64,000 nucleotides of DNA from positions 5,776,001 to 5,840,000 of the forward strand of contig NZ_CP045496.1 of the NCBI RefSeq assembly GCF_015500075.1, given 5' to 3'. The DNA is from Mesorhizobium sp. INR15 (GTDB lineage Bacteria > Pseudomonadota > Alphaproteobacteria > Rhizobiales > Rhizobiaceae). The notes beneath the pieces were generated by a model, which saw only the letters and a program-made list of their open reading frames with translations, was not told where the DNA came from and ran no database searches. This document shows, one piece after another, positions 60,205 to 64,000 of the stretch; position 1 is the stretch's first letter, and each line of letters begins with the position of its first letter. The position numbers and the translations under genes were made by a program.

Positions 60205-61533
60205 ATGACCTATCGCAACCCGCCGACGACGCCACGCAAATCCGCGACCTTCGACGATTACACACTGTCTGAAATTCGCCGTGCGGCGGCGACCGGCATC
60301 TACGACATCCGTGGCGCCGGCGCCAAGCGCAAGCTGCCGCATTTCGATGACCTTCTGTTTCTCGGCGCCTCGATCTCGCGCTATCCGCTCGAAGGCTATC
60401 GCGAACGCTGCGACACATCAGTTGTGCTGGGTTCGCGCCATGCCAAGAAGCCGATCGAGCTGAAAATCCCGATCACCGTCGCCGGCATGAGTTTTGGCTC
60501 ATTGTCCGGTCCGGCCAAGGAAGCGCTTGGCCGAGGTGCGACGCTATCCGGCACATCGACCACGACCGGCGATGGCGGCATGACCGAGGAAGAACGCGGC
60601 CATTCCAAGCAACTCGTCTACCAGTATCTGCCCTCGCGCTACGGCATGAACCTGCGCGACCTGCGCCGGGCCGATGCCATCGAAATCGTCATCGGCCAAG
60701 GTGCCAAGCCCGGCGGCGGCGGCATGCTGCTTGGCCAGAAGATTTCCGATCGCGTCGCCGAGATGCGCACATTGCCGAAAGGCATCGACCAGCGCTCGGC
60801 GTCGCGCCATCCCGACTGGACCGGGCCGGACGATCTTGAAATCAAGATCCTCGAACTACGCGAAATCACCGACTGGGAAAAGCCCATCTACGTCAAGGTC
60901 GGCGGCGCGCGGCCCTATTACGACACGGCACTCGCGGTGAAGGCCGGAGCCGATGTGGTGGTGGTCGACGGCATGCAGGGCGGCACGGCGGCAACTCAGG
61001 AAGTGTTCATCGAGAATGTCGGCCAGCCGACGCTCGCCTGCATCAGGCCGGCGGTGCAGGCGCTGCAGGACCTTGGCATGCACCGCAAGGTGCAGCTGAT
61101 CATCTCCGGCGGCATTCGCAATGGCGCCGACGTCGCCAAGGCCCTGGCGCTCGGCGTCGATGCCGTATCGATCGGCACCGCGGCCCTTGTCGCGCTCGGT
61201 GACAATGATCCCCGCTGGGAGGCGGAGTATAACGAGCTCGGCACCACCGCCGGCGCCTATGACGACTGGCATGAGGGGCGCGACCCGGCGGGCATCACCA
61301 CGCAGGATCCTGAACTGATGAAGCGGGTCGACCCGATCGCCGCCGGGCGACGGCTGGCGAATTACCTCAAGGTGATGACGCTTGAGGCGCAGACGATTGC
61401 CCGCGCCTGCGGCAAGAACAGCCTGCACAATCTCGAACCCGAGGACCTCGTCGCGCTGACAATCGAGGCAGCCGCCATGGCCGGCGTCCCGCTGGCCGGC
61501 ACCAACTGGATACCGGGGAAGAACGGCTTCTAG
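60205..61533 (+). CDS. mgsC: N-methylglutamate synthase subunit C (FMN-dependent glutamate-synthase domain)
   Basis: The 442-residue protein matches the FMN/central barrel of glutamate synthase: GMSFGSLSGPAKEALGRG, GQGAKPGGGGMLLG, VVVDGMQGGTAATQEVF and ISGGIRNGADVAKALALGVDAVSIGTAAL. The region where glutamate synthases carry the 3Fe-4S cysteines (before AGITTQDPEL) reads without cysteines here, so the subunit appears to lack that cluster. It completes MgsABC and is followed by gmaS after a repeat element. Confidence 0.9.
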   Translation: MTYRNPPTTPRKSATFDDYTLSEIRRAAATGIYDIRGAGAKRKLPHFDDLLFLGASISRYPLEGYRERCDTSVVLGSRHAKKPIELKIPITVAGMSFGSLSGPAKEALGRGATLSGTSTTTGDGGMTEEERGHSKQLVYQYLPSRYGMNLRDLRRADAIEIVIGQGAKPGGGGMLLGQKISDRVAEMRTLPKGIDQRSASRHPDWTGPDDLEIKILELREITDWEKPIYVKVGGARPYYDTALAVKAGADVVVVDGMQGGTAATQEVFIENVGQPTLACIRPAVQALQDLGMHRKVQLIISGGIRNGADVAKALALGVDAVSIGTAALVALGDNDPRWEAEYNELGTTAGAYDDWHEGRDPAGITTQDPELMKRVDPIAAGRRLANYLKVMTLEAQTIARACGKNSLHNLEPEDLVALTIEAAAMAGVPLAGTNWIPGKNGF

Positions 61534-61581
61534 AGCATGACCCCGAAAAGCGGCATCCGGTTTTCGGAAAAGATCATTCTC
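61533..61581. repeat. short intergenic hairpin repeat (type B, inverted)
   Basis: GAGCATGACC..CGAAAAGCGG..CCGGTTTTCGGAAAAGATCATTCTC is the reverse orientation of the element at 34709-34757. It fills most of the 91 bases between mgsC and gmaS, overlapping the last base of the mgsC stop codon. Confidence 0.82.
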
Positions 61582-61624
61582 AAACGAAGAGCATCATCAA
61601 AAATACCATAAGCGAGGAACTATA

Positions 61625-62932
61625 ATGGGGAACGATCTCGCCGCATTCGCCAAACAGAACGGCGTCAAATATTTCATGATTTCCTACACCGATCTGTTCG
61701 GTGGCCAGCGCGCCAAGCTGGTTCCGGCGCAAGCCATCGCCGATATGCAGAAGGATGGGGCCGGCTTTGCCGGTTTCGCCACATGGCTCGACCTGACACC
61801 GGCGCATCCGGACATGCTGGCGGTGCCGGATCCGGACTCGGTGATCCAGCTGCCATGGAAACGTGAGGTTGCCTGGGTTGCCGCCAATTGCATCATGGAT
61901 GACAAGGGCGTCGACCAAGCACCGCGCAACACATTGAACCGGCTGATCGCCGAGGCGGCCAGCGAAGGCATGCATGTAAAGACCGGCGTCGAAGCCGAGT
62001 TCTTCCTGATTTCGCCTGACGGCAAGACGATCTCCGATGAATACGACACGGCCTCAAAGCCCTGCTACGACCAGCAGGCGGTGATGCGCCGCTACGATGT
62101 CATCGCAGAAATCTGCGACCACATGCTGGCGCTCGGCTGGGGCGCCTACCAGAACGATCACGAGGACGCCAACGGCCAGTTCGAGATGAACTGGGCCTTC
62201 GATGATGCGCTGGCAACCGCCGACAAGCACTCATTCTTCAAGTTCATGGTCAAGTCCATCGCGGAAAAGCATGGCCTGCGCGCGACTTTCATGCCGAAGC
62301 CGTTCCAGGGCCTGACCGGCAATGGCTGCCACGCCCATATCTCGGTATGGGACAAGGCCGGCAGGACCAATGTCTTCGCTGACAAGTCGATGGAACTCGG
62401 CCTGTCGGCGCAAGGCAAGCACTTCCTCGGCGGCATCATGAAACATGCCTCGGCGCTTGCCGCGATCACCAATCCGACGGTCAATTCCTACAAGCGCATC
62501 AACGCGCCGCGCACGATCTCGGGCGCAACCTGGGCACCGAACACCGTGACCTGGACCGGCAATAACCGCACCCACATGGTGCGCGTACCAGGCCCCGGGC
62601 GCTTCGAACTCCGCCTGCCGGACGGCGCGGTCAACCCCTATCTCCTGCAGGCGGTGATCATCGCCGCCGGTCTCGACGGCATCCGCTCAAAGGCCGATCC
62701 GGGCAAGCGCTACGACATCGACATGTATCAGCAGGGTCATACCGTGAAGGGAGCGCCGAAGCTGCCGCTCAACCTGCTCGATGCACTGCGCGAATTCGAC
62801 AAGGATAAATCGCTCAAGGCGGCGCTGGGTGAGGAATTCTCGTCGGCTTATCTAAAGCTGAAGCACCAGGAATGGAATTCCTATGCTTCTCACTTCACCC
62901 AGTGGGAGCGCGACCACACGCTGGACATCTGA
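61625..62932 (+). CDS. gmaS: gamma-glutamylmethylamide synthetase
   Basis: The 435-residue protein is a glutamine-synthetase-family ligase (N-terminal beta-grasp FMISYTDLFGGQRAKLVPA; catalytic EAEFFLISPDGKT, GQFEMNWAFDDAL, GNGCHAHISVWD, NRTHMVRVPGPGRFELRLPDGAVNPY). It joins glutamate and methylamine with ATP to give gamma-glutamylmethylamide, the first step of the N-methylglutamate pathway. Its place between mgsABC and mgdA, a common order in bacterial NMG operons, makes GmaS much likelier than ordinary GlnA. Confidence 0.9.
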   Translation: MGNDLAAFAKQNGVKYFMISYTDLFGGQRAKLVPAQAIADMQKDGAGFAGFATWLDLTPAHPDMLAVPDPDSVIQLPWKREVAWVAANCIMDDKGVDQAPRNTLNRLIAEAASEGMHVKTGVEAEFFLISPDGKTISDEYDTASKPCYDQQAVMRRYDVIAEICDHMLALGWGAYQNDHEDANGQFEMNWAFDDALATADKHSFFKFMVKSIAEKHGLRATFMPKPFQGLTGNGCHAHISVWDKAGRTNVFADKSMELGLSAQGKHFLGGIMKHASALAAITNPTVNSYKRINAPRTISGATWAPNTVTWTGNNRTHMVRVPGPGRFELRLPDGAVNPYLLQAVIIAAGLDGIRSKADPGKRYDIDMYQQGHTVKGAPKLPLNLLDALREFDKDKSLKAALGEEFSSAYLKLKHQEWNSYASHFTQWERDHTLDI

Positions 62933-62968
62933 CGTCCAGTCTATGGCGAGCGGCCTTGGAATGACCTG

Positions 62969-64000
62969 ATGAAATACTCGATCTTCTCGCTCGCTCGCGC
63001 CGCCCTCTCCGGCCACAAGAACTGGCAGCGCACATGGCGCGACGCCACCCCGAAAGATCACTACGATGTGGTGATCATCGGCGGTGGCGGCCATGGCCTG
63101 GCCACCGCCTGGTTCTTGGCCAGCGAGTACGGCATCAGGAATGTCGCGGTGCTGGAAAAGGGCTGGATCGGCTCCGGCAATGCCGGCCGCAACACCACCA
63201 TCATCCGCTCCAACTACGGCCTGCCCGGCAACACCGGCTTCTACGAATTGTCGATGAAGCTGTGGGAGCGGATGGAGCAGGATCTCAACTACAACACGAT
63301 GGTCAGCCAGCGCGGCGTCGTCAACCTCTACCACTCCGACGCGCAGCGCGACGCTTATGCCAGGCGCGGCAACACGATGCGCATCAACGGCATCGATGCC
63401 GAACTGCTCGACCTCGCGGCAGTCAAGAAGATGATGCCGTTCCTGAACTTCAGCAATGCGCGCTTTCCCGTGCAAGGCGGCCTGCTGCAGCGGCGCGGCG
63501 GTACGGCGCGTCATGATGCCGTGGTCTGGGGCTATGCCCACGCGGCAAGCGCGCTCGGCGTCGACATCATCCAGAATTGCGAGGTCACCGGCTTCACACG
63601 CGACGCCAATGGCAAGGTGACGGGCGTCGAAACGTCGCGCGGCAGGATCGGCGCCGGCAAGGTCGGGATGGCCGTTGCCGGCTCTTCGTCGCGCGTCGCA
63701 GATATGGCGGGCCTTCGCCTGCCGATCGAAAGCCATGTGTTGCAGGCCTTCGTCTCCGAGGCGATCAAGCCTGTCATCCCCAATGTCATCACCTTCGGCG
63801 CCGGACATTTCTATGTCAGCCAGTCCGACAAGGGTGGGCTGGTCTTCGGCGGCGATATAGACGGCTACAATTCCTATGCCCAGCGCGGCAACATGCCGGT
63901 GATGGAAGACGTCTGCGAAGGTGGCATGGCGCTGATGCCGATGATCGGCCGCGTGCGCCTGCTGCGCCAGTGGGGCGGCATCATGGACATGTCGATGGAC
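62969..64000 (+). CDS. mgdA: N-methylglutamate dehydrogenase subunit A (sarcosine-oxidase-beta-like), C-terminus outside window
   Basis: From the ATG at 62969 the frame is open for exactly 344 codons to the window end. It begins MKYSIFSLARAALSGHKNW and has the FAD motif VIIGGGGHGLATAWFLA, the covalent-flavin-type GSGNAGRNTTIIRSNY segment and GGLLQRRGGTARHDAVVWGYA, as in the SoxB/MgdA flavoprotein subunit. With MgdBCD it oxidises N-methylglutamate to glutamate and passes the methyl group to tetrahydrofolate. About 70 residues and the remaining subunit genes are expected to the right. Confidence 0.88.
   Translation, partial: MKYSIFSLARAALSGHKNWQRTWRDATPKDHYDVVIIGGGGHGLATAWFLASEYGIRNVAVLEKGWIGSGNAGRNTTIIRSNYGLPGNTGFYELSMKLWERMEQDLNYNTMVSQRGVVNLYHSDAQRDAYARRGNTMRINGIDAELLDLAAVKKMMPFLNFSNARFPVQGGLLQRRGGTARHDAVVWGYAHAASALGVDIIQNCEVTGFTRDANGKVTGVETSRGRIGAGKVGMAVAGSSSRVADMAGLRLPIESHVLQAFVSEAIKPVIPNVITFGAGHFYVSQSDKGGLVFGGDIDGYNSYAQRGNMPVMEDVCEGGMALMPMIGRVRLLRQWGGIMDMSMD

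Noticed and set aside
1..64000. CRISPR arrays, tRNA or rRNA genes, insertion sequences, phage genes
   Set aside because: No regularly spaced repeats, cloverleaf sequences, transposase or integrase frames were seen on either strand.

Overview
The window reads as chromosomal DNA of a high-GC alphaproteobacterium of the Rhizobiales, most likely Mesorhizobium or a close relative. This is inferred from codon and GC character, the density of ABC transporters, two kinds of intergenic palindromic repeat familiar from rhizobia, and an anti-Shine-Dalgarno sRNA of the alphaproteobacterial Cuckoo/ar14/CcsR type. There is no rRNA, tRNA, CRISPR array, IS element or prophage. Genes at both edges are cut.

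Layout. 1-6.2 kb: partial MFS exporter, a LysR gene overlapping an M29 aminopeptidase gene, DUF488, an ArsC/Spx-like protein, an ArsR-SRPBCC pair with a visible autoregulatory operator, a SnoaL-like protein and a 2H phosphoesterase. 6.3-13.9 kb (minus): a polyamine uptake and oxidation operon (frameshifted FAD amine oxidoreductase, potB, potC, potD, PuuR-like regulator, potA, aldehyde dehydrogenase). 14.1-22.1 kb (plus): a fumarylacetoacetate-hydrolase-fold enzyme and a sugar-type ABC importer with two permeases and two ATPase genes, ending in a LacI regulator. 22.2-22.3 kb: the sRNA. 22.4-27.8 kb: TetR regulator, double operator and an RND efflux pump. 27.8-29.7 kb: a LysR gene divergent from a 2-oxoglutarate/Fe(II) oxygenase gene. 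29.7-43.1 kb: a GntR regulator, two enolase-superfamily enzymes, a Tat-exported oligopeptide-type ABC system (DppBC plus fused DppDF), a second paralogous binding protein, a duplicated-DUF427 protein and an SDR dehydrogenase.

43.2-64 kb is a methylated-amine island. TmoXVW (TMAO import), Tmm (TMA to TMAO), DmmDABC (dimethylamine to methylamine), GmaS and MgsABC (methylamine to gamma-glutamylmethylamide and N-methylglutamate) and the start of N-methylglutamate dehydrogenase (MgdA) outline TMA/TMAO to methylamine to N-methylglutamate catabolism with release of C1 units. A TMAO demethylase (Tdm) is not in the window. The island also holds an XRE-cupin regulator gene and, between dmmD and mgsA, an APC permease gene flanked by three small membrane-protein genes, one anchored protein and one TM2-like protein. 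I could not match that block to a described system; it is the best candidate here for an undescribed amine-uptake complex.

Reading was by eye. Family names come from recognised motifs and context, not from searches.
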